A DNA stretch of 64,000 nt. Source: Lachancea kluyveri NRRL Y-12651. Its lineage: Eukaryota > Ascomycota > Saccharomycetes > Saccharomycetales > Saccharomycetaceae. Every line of letters begins with the position of its first letter. The stretch's first letter is position 1. The notes beneath the pieces were generated by a model. The model did not search any database. It saw only the letters and a list, made by a program, of their open reading frames with translations, and was not told the DNA's origin. Where the stretch lies: contig CM000692.1 in NCBI GenBank assembly GCA_000149225.2, positions 372,001 through 436,000 on the forward strand, in the 5' to 3' direction. A program made the position numbers and the translations under genes. Shown here piece after piece: positions 9,688 through 19,382 of this stretch.

Positions 9688-10542
9688 ATGTCTGACCCAG
9701 AGAATACCAAGCAATTGGGTGACAAATCAAATCTTGAATCAGATGAAGTAGCAAAGTTACCAATTGATTCATCTGTTAGCGGTGAGGTGCCAAATGAACA
9801 GCAGCTTGAGGAAAAAGGTGAGGAACAAAATGAGGAACAACTTGTCGAATCAATGAAGGGCTTGGGATTCACAGCTAGCGAACACCAGCTGTCAAGAGAA
9901 GACAGACAAGCCAGACAAATTGAGCTAGACTCTCGCTCTATTTTTGTGGGTAATATCAGTCCATCTACCACACCAGAATCCTTGGAAGCACACTTTGAAG
10001 ATGCTGGTGTGATTAAAAGAGTGACTATTTTATATAATAAACACACCGGTGCTCCAAAAGGCTATGCATACATCGAGTTTGAATCAAAAGATTCTGTAGA
10101 AAAAGGGTCGGCTTTTGATCAATCAGATTTTAACGGTAAAACAATCACTGTTGCTAAAAAGAGAACTAACTTTCCAGGGTTCAATAAGCGTTTCAATTAT
10201 CAAAAGCATTTCTTTTATCAAAATCAGCACCAATGGGATGGTGTATCTCCACAATGGAACTACAATTACCACTCCTTTGAACCCTGTAAGGAAATGAATT
10301 TTTACCCTCAGTATCAATACCAACAAAAGCAATACCAAAATAATTACGGCAGCCATGCCGGTACCCGTTACAAAGGAGGATTCAGAAGAACTCATAAAAG
10401 TGATTACAATAAAAGGGATGGCTTTAAACACAATCATAGCGCCCAAAATGGATCGTCTTCTATTTATCAAAACGGAGAGCACACACGAGATGAAAAGCAG
10501 AATAAAGAGTGCGATTCTGCGGCTACTCCAACTGGTGAATAA
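9688..10542 (+). CDS. SGN1: Sgn1-like cytoplasmic RNA-binding protein (single RRM)
   Basis: This 284-residue protein has an acidic, Glu/Gln-rich N-terminus, then one RNA-recognition motif at about residues 82-160 with RNP2 IFVGNI (85-90) and RNP1 KGYAYIEF (about 124-131). The typical VAKKRTNFPGFNKRFN extension follows. A Tyr/Gln/Asn-rich tail (YPQYQYQQKQYQNNYG) and a basic end complete it. This is the build of S. cerevisiae Sgn1, a poly(A)-binding-like translation modulator, and of the PABPN1 RRM family. I use the ATG at 9688; the frame extends upstream only to a GTG. In S. cerevisiae SGN1 is the first gene right of CEN9 (YIR001C), and here too it is the first gene beside the centromere. Confidence 0.92.
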   Translation: MSDPENTKQLGDKSNLESDEVAKLPIDSSVSGEVPNEQQLEEKGEEQNEEQLVESMKGLGFTASEHQLSREDRQARQIELDSRSIFVGNISPSTTPESLEAHFEDAGVIKRVTILYNKHTGAPKGYAYIEFESKDSVEKGSAFDQSDFNGKTITVAKKRTNFPGFNKRFNYQKHFFYQNQHQWDGVSPQWNYNYHSFEPCKEMNFYPQYQYQQKQYQNNYGSHAGTRYKGGFRRTHKSDYNKRDGFKHNHSAQNGSSSIYQNGEHTRDEKQNKECDSAATPTGE

Positions 10543-11105
10543 AAGAGAAATGATGTCAAAGAATCTGAAGAGAATCTTTAATAGTAAAATTAATCGAAAA
10601 AAAAACGAATGTTTCTGTAAATAGCGTTAATTTTATTTTTTTCCCTCTGAATATAGTGTAACTTGGTTCGCTGCAGCCGTTTTCTACTCAAGATTGATTA
10701 AATTAAAAATTAGAGTTGTAATAGTAATAGGGCTATTTACATTGGGGATTCATCGCGCTTTGAGTGGTAGACGTAGAAGTTGGAACAAGGTTATTCATCA
10801 TATTACTTAGCATAGTGTAAACACCTTGAGAGAGAAAAAAAATATCAGATTCAGCAAAGTGAGCCATTCTGCAATTTACACCCTTCAAAGGTTGATCTTA
10901 AATTAAAAATTGCATACCAAAATATAACAGCACTAATAGTTTCATAGCCCTTATTGGATTATACTGTAAGTAGAAAGTAGAAAGTTGAGTTTCACTCTTG
11001 TTCTTATTGACAGTGAACGTCTGTATATAGAAAGTTTGAGGAGTTGAATATTATGTAATTAAAAAAAAAGATGATAATTTACAAATTTTTATCTCAATTT
11101 TTAAA
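10543..11105. other. Intergenic, SGN1 to centromere
   Basis: There is no coding sequence here. The region is A+T-rich, holds the SGN1 3' end and becomes more A+T-rich toward CDEIII. I see no other element. Confidence 0.5.
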
Positions 11106-11134
11106 ATTTGTAAAGTGTTCGGAGATCAAAAACA
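11106..11134 (-). promoter_or_regulatory. CDEIII (CBF3-binding element)
   Basis: The core TGTTTTTGATCTCCGAAC is at 11134-11117 on the minus strand, followed by an A/T flank. The central CCG, required for CBF3 binding in S. cerevisiae, is intact. Confidence 0.92.
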
Positions 11135-11296
11135 AAAAATTATTAAACTTTAAAAAACACTATACATATTATAAAAGCTAAAAAATAAATTATAAATATT
11201 ATTAATATTATTAAAAAATTATTAAAGTTTAAATTTTACGTTACTTTTAAAATAAAAAATTAAAATTATAAACTTTTTATAAATACTTTTACTTTT
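11135..11296. other. CDEII (A+T-rich centromere core)
   Basis: This is 162 bp at about 92% A+T, made of A-runs, T-runs and TATTATTAAT-like stretches, with no ORF. It is expected to wrap the single Cse4 nucleosome. Confidence 0.9.
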
Positions 11297-11304
11297 ATCA
11301 CGTG
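11297..11304. promoter_or_regulatory. CDEI (Cbf1-binding E-box)
   Basis: ATCACGTG is seen on the plus strand, around a palindromic CACGTG core. In the orientation set by CDEIII the element reads GCCACGTG, one base off the S. cerevisiae RTCACRTG consensus but with the full Cbf1 core. Confidence 0.85.
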
Positions 11305-11823
11305 GCATAATATTGAACTATTTAATAATATTCTTTTGCTCTTAACACATAGATATGATGTGATGCAAAATAATATATCAGAATAAAGGATGTATTTTTT
11401 TTTATCCTATTATTACTACTTTCTTTTTCCTTCGAGTATGCATTTTTAATAGTTTGATATTTCTAGTTTTCTTCGCATCCGATTTCAATAACTCAAATAG
11501 CGATTGAGCCGATATGTTCTAGCTGTCTCAATATATTAAGTCACACCATGTCGACTCTTTTGTTTATTTAGATTTTCTTTACCATTGGACTTTTATAGCC
11601 TTCCTTTTTTTTTCTGATAATTATTACTACTCCTTCTTACCAATACTATGTGTTCGTATATAGTTATACACATCACATTTTTCATTGCTGGTCTTTTTTT
11701 TTTTCGAACGTGTAATTTGTAGTCCGTTCGCTCATTTTCTTCTGAACACGTAGACACGTCCCTGTTTCCTTTAAACTGTTAATCAATACATATTAGAAAC
11801 AGCAGCAAAAAAGGTATTATAAA
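11305..11823. other. Intergenic, centromere to IRC22
   Basis: This is A+T-rich DNA with several T-tracts (for example near 11395-11405 and 11695-11704), consistent with the IRC22 promoter. No gene or repeat is recognised. Confidence 0.5.
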
Positions 11824-12471
11824 ATGAATCTAATCAAGCTTTTTCTGATTGTTGGCCTTAGTGCATTGTTTGCTAATGCTGATATTGAAATTGAGAACAA
11901 TGCGGAAAGTCCCAAGATTGCCAATTTTGATGTCACATATGGCATTGCTGAGAAAGATTCCGTCGCCGCATCATCATTCTTAGAGTTTAATATTGGTGAA
12001 ACAGCTACATTGAGCTATTCCTTCACTAACAAGGAAGATCAAGATGTCGCTATTGTTGGTGTTGGCGGTAATGTAATTAGCTTGGAGAATGGTGAAATTG
12101 CAGCTAACATCACCAAAGCTGATATTGGTCCTTTAAGTCTAGCTATTAATGAAACCACCGAGTTTCAACAGATGGTAAAATTGAATTTGGATGAAGGTGA
12201 ATACTACTTATTACCAAATGTCTTTGTTACAAAGGGTGAAGATTTGATGAGGGTTGGGGCAAACCCAAGTTTGTTAAGGGTCTTGCCCCCACCAATGTCC
12301 TTTTTTAATCCACAATTTTTATTTATCCAGCTTATCCTACTTTCTATAGTGGGTGGTCTCTCTTACTTTTTTATCAACTCCAGGTCTTCCGCCGTTAAGC
12401 CATCGAAAGGGAAAGCTGCACCTATCAAGGTGGATGAATCATGGATTCCTAAAAATCACATCAAAAATTAA
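11824..12471 (+). CDS. IRC22: Irc22-like ER membrane protein (TRAP-alpha-related)
   Basis: This 215-residue protein has an N-terminal signal peptide (MNLIKLFLIVGLSALFANA), then a luminal beta-sandwich domain (about 25-150; LEFNIGETATLSYSFTNKED, a possible glycosylation site at NIT). A single transmembrane segment lies at about 160-182 (FLFIQLILLSIVGGLSYFFI), before a short basic cytosolic tail. This matches S. cerevisiae Irc22 (YEL001C, 225 residues), which resembles the translocon-associated protein alpha subunit; its exact role is unclear. In S. cerevisiae it is the first gene left of CEN5, and here too it is next to the centromere. Confidence 0.92.
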   Translation: MNLIKLFLIVGLSALFANADIEIENNAESPKIANFDVTYGIAEKDSVAASSFLEFNIGETATLSYSFTNKEDQDVAIVGVGGNVISLENGEIAANITKADIGPLSLAINETTEFQQMVKLNLDEGEYYLLPNVFVTKGEDLMRVGANPSLLRVLPPPMSFFNPQFLFIQLILLSIVGGLSYFFINSRSSAVKPSKGKAAPIKVDESWIPKNHIKN

Positions 12472-12578
12472 GGCACCAGGAATGCTTCTGGGAATCTTCC
12501 TATTGGCATATAGTATACCAACTGCTCTATGTAGTTAAGGAGTAGCCGTATAAGTAATTATCAAAACGTGCTCTTCTG

Positions 12579-14138
12579 TCACGCATCTAAACCTAGACTG
12601 TTTAGTATGTCTTCAATAAATCCAAGGTCTTCCTTATAGTGTTGTATCTCAGGGGATACCAAGAATTCTAGGCCATCCTCAGTATCTATCAGTTCAGGAT
12701 CGCCTAGTTGTAGATCGTGTTTTTTGAGTAAATAATACCTAATGTCATCCACAAGTTCAATGGTATCCGTCTCTTCACGGACAGTGATTCTTTGTGAACT
12801 TTTAATAATTGCTTTTCTAAGTTCTGAATCCTTACAGTATTGTTTCAGATCTTTGGCTATGATCTCGGCGGCGTAATGTTCTAATCTTTCCACCCGGGTA
12901 TCCCATGCGACGTACAAAACATCGAAGATGGAATAGTGCTCTAAAATCTCTTTAGACTGTGTAATTGTGATAGCTGCCATTGTCTTCAGTCTTTCTGTCA
13001 GTAAAGCATCCGCCACTATTAACACATTTATGGCATATTTCCAAGGAATTTCCGTGTTATCATAATAGAAGTAGCGCAATATGATGTCTGCAAGCTCCGA
13101 ACTGCTGGTTGGCAGAGTAATAATCGGAAATCTTTCTTGTCTATCTGTGACTTCGTGAATTGTCCTGGAATAAGTAGATGCTTCTAAAAACGGGGATGTA
13201 AACATTGTTTTGAAGTATTCGGATCTAGTCAATATAGCCCTATGACAGGGGTAAAGCCATCCTCCATGATTACGGTCACTTTTTATCATAATAAAGACAT
13301 CAGGAAGCGCAGAAGAATTCTTTATTTTATGCAATTCCGTGTCAGTAATTGTATCACAGTTTTGGAAGTAGTATTTCTGTCCGATGATGTAATCTTCGAC
13401 AAAGCTGTGCAATTGTTCCCTAGCATTTTCAGTAAATTTAAATTGATAGTCTGCCATCAGTGCTGATTTCTCTGAGGGATCTGACATATGCCTAACTTTG
13501 CCCAAGTACTCCGCTAGTTCAGGGATGTCAAGTTTTTTTGTAAAAGCTTTCAATATCCCATGCTCTTGCGGAGAAATCTCGTGTAATATTGGAACCAGAT
13601 ACACAAACTTAACAATCATCTCAAAAGACGATGAGGGTGTTCCTTCGGGCATTTCGATGAATGATTTAGAATTCCAACTGGTTGTCAGTTTTTGATAGAA
13701 GTATTTGCTTCTCGAGGCAAGCAAAAATCTGTGCAACTTAAAAACTTTATTATCGTGGAACTCAAAACTTATATCCTGATAATTGAGGTTGGAATTTTTT
13801 AACAAGGTGGAAATGTGTGTGGCAAAAGGCTGGTTGATATCAACAGCTTTAGAGATGTCATACTTCAGTAAAGTGTTCCGAATAGAATCTGTCAATGCAC
13901 CATATATACATCTAGCACCTTCATACCGATCCCTGTCACAAACAGCACCCCTTTTTAGTAGCAGCTTCACAACTTCTTCATGGCCACACAAGCTTGCAAG
14001 GAAAAGGGGAGAATTGTCGAACTCATCGACACCGTTTACATTTACACCAGTGGAAACTAGTCTGTCAACATTCTCTGAATCACCAATTCGACAAGAGTAA
14101 CAAAGCTCGTTGAAGTTTTTATCCAGGTTAATTGGCAT
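12579..14138 (-). CDS. Ankyrin-repeat and BTB-domain protein (YIL001W-like)
   Basis: This 519-residue protein starts with ankyrin repeats (about 10-85; DEFDNSPLFLASLCGHEEVVKLLLKRGA). Two BTB/POZ-type regions follow: one near 115-200 (VFKLHRFLLASRSKYFYQKLTTSW) and one near 275-370 (LYPCHRAILTRSEYFKTMFTSPF). A BACK-like helical C-terminus ends it. It corresponds to S. cerevisiae YIL001W, an uncharacterised cytoplasmic protein that lies beside CEN9; BTB proteins often act as Cul3-type adaptors, but that is not shown for this family. I start at the ATG at 14138 because the longer frame begins with TTG. It is convergent with IRC22. Confidence 0.9.
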   Translation of the reverse strand: MPINLDKNFNELCYSCRIGDSENVDRLVSTGVNVNGVDEFDNSPLFLASLCGHEEVVKLLLKRGAVCDRDRYEGARCIYGALTDSIRNTLLKYDISKAVDINQPFATHISTLLKNSNLNYQDISFEFHDNKVFKLHRFLLASRSKYFYQKLTTSWNSKSFIEMPEGTPSSSFEMIVKFVYLVPILHEISPQEHGILKAFTKKLDIPELAEYLGKVRHMSDPSEKSALMADYQFKFTENAREQLHSFVEDYIIGQKYYFQNCDTITDTELHKIKNSSALPDVFIMIKSDRNHGGWLYPCHRAILTRSEYFKTMFTSPFLEASTYSRTIHEVTDRQERFPIITLPTSSSELADIILRYFYYDNTEIPWKYAINVLIVADALLTERLKTMAAITITQSKEILEHYSIFDVLYVAWDTRVERLEHYAAEIIAKDLKQYCKDSELRKAIIKSSQRITVREETDTIELVDDIRYYLLKKHDLQLGDPELIDTEDGLEFLVSPEIQHYKEDLGFIEDILNSLGLDA

Positions 14139-16123
14139 ACCGCTCAACCAAAAGACGACTTCAAATGTTGAGTTTGAACGCGCTCATTGAATAGAATTGA
14201 TTTAATAATGTACCTTTCGTGAAAACGTGACCTACCATCTATTGGCACGTGATTTATAGCAAATCTCATGTTAACCTATACTGCTCTAATCGTAGCAGCT
14301 CAGAGCTATGTAAGTTTATGTAAAATAAAGAATAAATATGCCTGCATATTCATTTCTAACTTAAATTTGTGATGGTTTCTGGTTTGCATGACTTGACTTT
14401 ACTCCATCTTGCTTTTTAGTGTTTAGACGTGAAGGTGATGCCAACGGGCCATGTCGCAACTTATCAGAAGAGTTTATTTTTTATTTTTTGCAATCAAAAT
14501 AACAGCTCAAAAAGTTATAGTTGTTCGAGAGTTTACACTTAGAATTAGCATTTAGATATCTGAATTCAATTAGCAAATAGATATGTTTCCTCTGACAAAT
14601 TGCTTCATTCTTTTCATTATTATTATCGGACAGCCTATATAGTTAAAACTCTTTTTTTTTCCAAATGCGCAGAATTAAATGTCATTTCATGAGTCTATTG
14701 AATTGCTCTTCCTTTCTTAGCCTTTACCATGTACCAGATGTGCAGCATGTGGAAAATACGGGTGCTTAATTAATTATAATGACGAATAAATGTTAAACGT
14801 CAGTTAAAGCTAATCGAACTACGGCAAGATCCTCTGAATTATGCCGAGCCCATGGTTTCACATTGCCTGTCTGGGTAGTAATGAGCAATTCACGGGCTTT
14901 GGCACATACCGCAAAACTTAACCATTAATCTGGATACTGAAATATCAAGGGTAACCGTATTGCCCTGTTTTTGTCTTACCTTTTGAACAGATACTAACCC
15001 GTTCTAAACCACCAGAAGGTAGATGAATAACCTGCACAATGTCTATGTATTTGGAGTCCATGTAATGAAAGAGACTCCAAATTAAGGTTCCAGGACTTGC
15101 CATGTCAGTGGTTCAGTTTAACTGTGGGTATTTTGTGCCTTTTTTTGGTTACATAAAAGATGAATGGTGTCATCCATTGTACACTGCAAGAATTTTGTAT
15201 CGTTCCCTCGAAAAATCTATGATTGCAACTTTATTCGTGAGCTGTTCTAAACTGTTGGGATACGATTCTGGTAATATGAATACATTTCCGTTGTATTTAT
15301 ATTCCGCATGTGTTTTTGGGCCTCTCTTCTTGTGACTGTGTCATGTCGATGTGCATCATCCAGTTTTATCAAACCTTGCAAATGCTTTACACATGTCAAA
15401 AGGTTTCAAAGTAACGATTTTTGATTTAATTTGGACATCTTTGGAAGAGAGAACATCAAAAATTTTAAATGACTAAATCGGCTTTAATTTCTCAGATCTT
15501 CTGGCTTAAAAATAGTACTTAAGAACTCGTCACCACGATGGTGTAGCGGGAAAATAATGTATGAAAGAGGTTACGGTATAAAGTAGCCCTCTATAAGTGA
15601 ACGGTTGGCCAAAATAAGATAAAAAAAAAACAATCCGGTTAAGTACTCAAGAATCTTACTTGTCACTACATGGGGTCCGACCAACTGTATTACCACACCT
15701 GTGTATGCAATGCTCTGCTCTTGAAAGAAACGTAATGTTGTGATACATAAGTAAACAGAAATGTTTTCAGATAGGTAACTAATAATTTTACCCAGTCGAA
15801 GATGTAATTTGCATATGCTGATTCTACGATGTGTGTGAGTAGCCTTACAATTTCGTGCTTCTTATAGCATTTGATATGGCTAGATTCTCAAGTTTAAACC
15901 ACTACAGAACTTCTAGTGAAAATAGCACAATTTTGTATATCTCTTGGTACATATTTCGCAGAAATCAGAATCAGGCCTTTGCGTCAATCCTATTTTCCTG
16001 TTCACAGTGCCCAATTTTTTAAAAACGGAGATTCTCAACTAACCTACCAATCTACGAATGACTTTAATTCGTGTTGTTCATATACAAATTCCGAATTTTA
16101 AGAGGTACAGCTAGACAGTATAG
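14139..16123. other. 2-kb intergenic region with possible structured RNA or decayed sequence
   Basis: No recognisable protein is encoded; the longest frames are about 60-77 codons and look random. Two structures stand out. One is a perfect 10-bp inverted repeat (ATTTGGAGTC at 15049-15058, GACTCCAAAT at 15073-15082) with a 14-nt loop. The other is a longer stem, TGCC-G-AGCCC (14842-14851) with GGGCT-TT-GGCA (14894-14904), followed at once by CACA. A CACGTGAT box lies at 14246-14253 in the promoter of the ankyrin/BTB gene. I could not match known yeast snRNAs, snoRNAs, RNase P or SRP RNA. Confidence 0.4.
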
Positions 16124-18952
16124 ATGAAGCTGTTTATCAAGCAAGGGCAGAGAGCCATTGCACTTTTGTCAAATGGATATGTTTTAGTCTTTGAGAGTCC
16201 AGAAGTTGGATCTAAACAATCGTACACGCCCAAAGGAAAGAACTCCCAGCCAACAATTGTAGTAAAGTCTATGCCAGAAAATGCTCTAAAGGAGAATGGT
16301 TTTAGGGAGGTAACTACTGGGCTTTTTAGTGGACTGTTGGGTCTAATTAGTTTGAAAGGCTACGTGTTCATTGGGCTCATTGCTGGTGTGCAAAAAGTCG
16401 GCTATCCACGCTGGAAAATGGATAACAGTAGTAAACAAATTATTGGAACAGAGAACATATATCAAATACTTAACGTCGACTTTTACTGTTTAAATAGTGA
16501 TGCCTTCGATTTCATGCTTTTTGAAATCTCAGAACAAAACTACGACAGGTTGTTAAACGAACATCCATGTGGGCCCTTGAAAAAGCTGTTTTGTGATGGG
16601 TCTTTCTATTACTCTAGAGACTTTGACATTTCAAACATTTTGCAAGAACGTGGTTTAATTAATAGGGTTGAATACACCGTTGACAACCTGGATCAAAAAT
16701 TCATATGGAACTTAAACCTGATTTCCGAGATTGTTCAGTTAAGGAACCGAATAACTGCTGAAGAGAAACCGCTATTCGATGGTGGTAAATTTTTGACTTT
16801 TACTATGAGAGGTTTTTGCAAGACCATAGTGGCTAATGAATCGGAATCTCCCACTGCCCTAACGATAATATCAAGAGTTTCCACTGAGAACAAAGAAAAT
16901 ATATTTGGTTTACAAGGAATAGATGGAGAAGGGCGTGTTGCTAATTTCATAGAAACTGAGATTATAGTCACCACAAGTCGTTACATTTTTGCATATACAC
17001 AAACTAGAGGGAACGTTCCGTTATCTTGGGAAGTAGTCGAGGGTCAGCTTCTCCATGGTAAAAAAATAAAACTTAACAGAAGTCCTGAGTTTACACAAGC
17101 AGCATTTGATAAGCACTTTGATGACCTGGCCTCCAAATATGGTGTCGTTAGTGTTGTGAACCTTGTCAAACCGAAGAGTGTGTCACAAGAGGTTTTAAGT
17201 TCTGCTTATAAAACATGTGCAGATAATAAAAATATTAAGATAACCAATGTGGAGTATACTTCCGACCTTCTCACCAAGTCTTCTCATAAACTGCTATACA
17301 TTTTGAAACAAGACATCTTTGAGTTTGGAGCATTTGCATACGACATTAGCAAGGGAATATATGTGGGTAAACAGACTGGTTCTTTAAGGATAAGTGCATT
17401 TAATTCTATCGAAAGACCTAACTTGGTTGAAAAATGTGTTAGTAAGGAAGTAATTGATTTAACCACCAGTGAACTCGGAGGTTTTGAGATGACCACCGAT
17501 TTCGTCAACAAACACGAGAAGCTTTGGTCAGATAATAACTTTTGGTTGACCAGGATTTACGATAAAAACTTCAAACACCAGAACAGATACAAAAAAGCAT
17601 ACTCGATATTACTAAGTCCAGCTTCTAAGGTGAATCTCTATGACCCCTGGTATGCGTATATTTCCAGGTGTATGAAAAAAATGAAAAAAGACTTTACATA
17701 TGAGAAAGAGATTACTATTTTTGCGGGAACCTTTAATGTGAACGGAAAGATTTACAACGAAGATATAGACAGCTGGCTATTCCCAGAAGGTTCTTTATTG
17801 GAAGATACTGCAGATGTTTATGTAATTGGGCTTGAGGAAGTTGTTGAGTTGACACCAGGCCACATGCTTTCCACGGATCCGTATGTCAAGCAGTTCTGGG
17901 AAAAAAAAATACTGAAGCATTTAAACAATGTTGGAAAGAAAAAATACATTAATGCATGGGGAGGTCAACTGGGCGGGATTTTGTTACTTTTGTTCATTAA
18001 CGATGCAGAGTATTTAAAGGTTAAGCACATAGAAGGTGATGTAAAAAAGACCGGATTTGGTGGTATGTCTGCAAATAAAGGTGCTGTTGCGGTTAGATTT
18101 ACTTACTCTACTACGAAATTTTGTTTGTTAGTTTCACACTTAGCAGCTGGTTTGGAGAATGTGGAGCAGAGGCATAATGATTATAAAACCATTGTGAAAA
18201 ATATTAGATTTGCTAGAGGCGTTATAATAAAGGATCACGATGCCGTAATCTGGATGGGCGACTTCAATTATAGAATTCTTTTATCGAATGAAGAAGTACG
18301 TAAGGCTATTTGGGCAAAGGAGTACGCAAAACTTTTTGAAAGAGACCAGTTGAACCAGCAAATGATTGCTGGTGAATCGTTCCCTTACTACAATGAAATG
18401 GAAATTGACTTTCCACCAACCTACAAGTTTGACCCAGGGACTAGCACCTACGACACTAGCGAAAAGATGAGAATTCCAGCATGGACTGATAGGATTTTAA
18501 GCAGAGGTGAAATCCTTAAACAGTTAAGCTATGGCTGCGCAGAAGACATTACATTTTCTGATCATAGGCCGGTCTACGCTACATTCAGAGCTCTGGTGAC
18601 AGTTGTCGACGAAGCACAAAAGGCTAAATTAGCCACTGACATCTATAACAGGATAACAAGCGAGTTGTCAAATTTGACGGATGAAGAAAAGTACGTGTTA
18701 CTAAATGAGGGTACACTAGTTATAGATAGTCAAGAAAGCTACCAAGCTGTCCCGACTCAACTCGGGGTGAAGAGAGGCAAAAAACTCTCACCTCCAAGTT
18801 CAGACACTAAAAAATGGTGGATTGGTAATGGTAAACAGGTCAAAGTTACTCTCGATGTTGATCCGGCACAGTATATGCTGAATCCCCACAAAAATGTGAA
18901 TCCATTTTTCCATGACAATGCTGAGCCGTTCTTTGTTTCCAGATCAGGATAG
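16124..18952 (+). CDS. INP51: Inp51, synaptojanin-type phosphoinositide 5-phosphatase
   Basis: This 942-residue protein removes the 5-phosphate of PI(4,5)P2, acting in actin organisation, endocytosis and cell-wall signalling. The N-terminal half is a Sac1 domain (about 1-480), but its catalytic CX5R(T/S) loop is replaced near residues 417-437 by KQTGSLRISAFNSIERPN, so the Sac1 activity should be dead, as in S. cerevisiae Inp51. The 5-phosphatase domain (about 528-825) is intact: FAGTFNVNG (about 530), NKGAVAVRF, WMGDFNYRI (about 710), PAWTDRIL and SDHRP (about 811). The tail holds an NPFF motif near the end that could bind EH-domain proteins. The length matches S. cerevisiae (946). Confidence 0.96.
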   Translation: MKLFIKQGQRAIALLSNGYVLVFESPEVGSKQSYTPKGKNSQPTIVVKSMPENALKENGFREVTTGLFSGLLGLISLKGYVFIGLIAGVQKVGYPRWKMDNSSKQIIGTENIYQILNVDFYCLNSDAFDFMLFEISEQNYDRLLNEHPCGPLKKLFCDGSFYYSRDFDISNILQERGLINRVEYTVDNLDQKFIWNLNLISEIVQLRNRITAEEKPLFDGGKFLTFTMRGFCKTIVANESESPTALTIISRVSTENKENIFGLQGIDGEGRVANFIETEIIVTTSRYIFAYTQTRGNVPLSWEVVEGQLLHGKKIKLNRSPEFTQAAFDKHFDDLASKYGVVSVVNLVKPKSVSQEVLSSAYKTCADNKNIKITNVEYTSDLLTKSSHKLLYILKQDIFEFGAFAYDISKGIYVGKQTGSLRISAFNSIERPNLVEKCVSKEVIDLTTSELGGFEMTTDFVNKHEKLWSDNNFWLTRIYDKNFKHQNRYKKAYSILLSPASKVNLYDPWYAYISRCMKKMKKDFTYEKEITIFAGTFNVNGKIYNEDIDSWLFPEGSLLEDTADVYVIGLEEVVELTPGHMLSTDPYVKQFWEKKILKHLNNVGKKKYINAWGGQLGGILLLLFINDAEYLKVKHIEGDVKKTGFGGMSANKGAVAVRFTYSTTKFCLLVSHLAAGLENVEQRHNDYKTIVKNIRFARGVIIKDHDAVIWMGDFNYRILLSNEEVRKAIWAKEYAKLFERDQLNQQMIAGESFPYYNEMEIDFPPTYKFDPGTSTYDTSEKMRIPAWTDRILSRGEILKQLSYGCAEDITFSDHRPVYATFRALVTVVDEAQKAKLATDIYNRITSELSNLTDEEKYVLLNEGTLVIDSQESYQAVPTQLGVKRGKKLSPPSSDTKKWWIGNGKQVKVTLDVDPAQYMLNPHKNVNPFFHDNAEPFFVSRSG

Positions 18953-19018
18953 GTATAAGTAAGTGTTAAATTTAAATAGAAAAAACAACTCTTGATAAAC
19001 GAACCATAAAACTTAGTT

Positions 19019-19231
19019 TCAATTTCTAGGCTGTTGCACACCGGGACTCTTTTCTTCCTGCTGTTGGGCACTTAACTGAGTAGTTTCCGCTAAAATAGCC
19101 TCAATCTTTCCCTCCAACTGGTCTAGCATCCTTTCCATCTTTTCGGCAGTCTGTTCTCCCTCTTGTAACTTTTTAAAGGCCTCTAATAATTCATTTTGAG
19201 TTGAATCGCTCTCTGAATTTTCTATAGTCAT
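19019..19231 (-). CDS. CMI7: Small coiled-coil protein, Cmi7-like (YIL002W-A position)
   Basis: This is a 70-residue acidic protein, MTIENSESDSTQNELLEAFK onward, predicted to form one coiled coil (about 12-55; EGEQTAEKMERMLDQLEGKIEAI). S. cerevisiae has a 69-residue protein of unknown detailed function, YIL002W-A/CMI7, in the same place beside INP51, and I base the name mainly on position and size. I use the ATG at 19231; the frame runs further upstream but would overlap the WBP1 promoter and looks non-coding. It is convergent with INP51 and divergent from WBP1. Confidence 0.72.
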   Translation of the reverse strand: MTIENSESDSTQNELLEAFKKLQEGEQTAEKMERMLDQLEGKIEAILAETTQLSAQQQEEKSPGVQQPRN

Positions 19232-19382
19232 TGTTTGTGTGGGACTTCTCTTCGTTTCAAGTTGGCTGAGTGAGTTTGCTGCCTGGCAAAAATCATCAAC
19301 AGAAGCGGAGCGAAAAGACCAACGTGTTTTTGACAGTCTGCAAGCAGTAAAAAGGAAACAGAGAAAAAGCAACAACAACACA

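Larger units (their letters stand above)
11106..11304 (-). other. CEN: Point centromere (CDEI-CDEII-CDEIII, read on the minus strand)
   Basis: On the minus strand this reads, 5' to 3', CACGTG (CDEI), about 162 bp of nearly pure A+T (CDEII), then TGTTTTTGATCTCCGAAC (CDEIII), which matches the S. cerevisiae CDEIII consensus with its essential CCG. CDEII holds about 13 G/C in 162 bp. The location supports it: SGN1 and IRC22, which flank it, are CEN-adjacent genes on S. cerevisiae chromosomes IX and V. CBF3 (at CDEIII), Cbf1 (at CDEI) and the Cse4 nucleosome would assemble here. The CDEII is about twice the length in S. cerevisiae and close to that of Kluyveromyces lactis. Confidence 0.93.

Noticed and set aside
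9657-10046. 129-codon minus-strand frame
   Set aside because: It is the antisense shadow of SGN1, Ser/Cys-rich as expected for the reverse of Glu/Lys codons.
14246-14253. CACGTGAT near the ankyrin/BTB gene as an alternative CDEI
   Set aside because: There is no CDEIII partner; the complete CDEI-II-III set is at 11.1-11.3 kb.
15102-15335. 77-codon frame in the 2-kb gap
   Set aside because: It has random-looking composition and no recognisable family; it is more likely chance.
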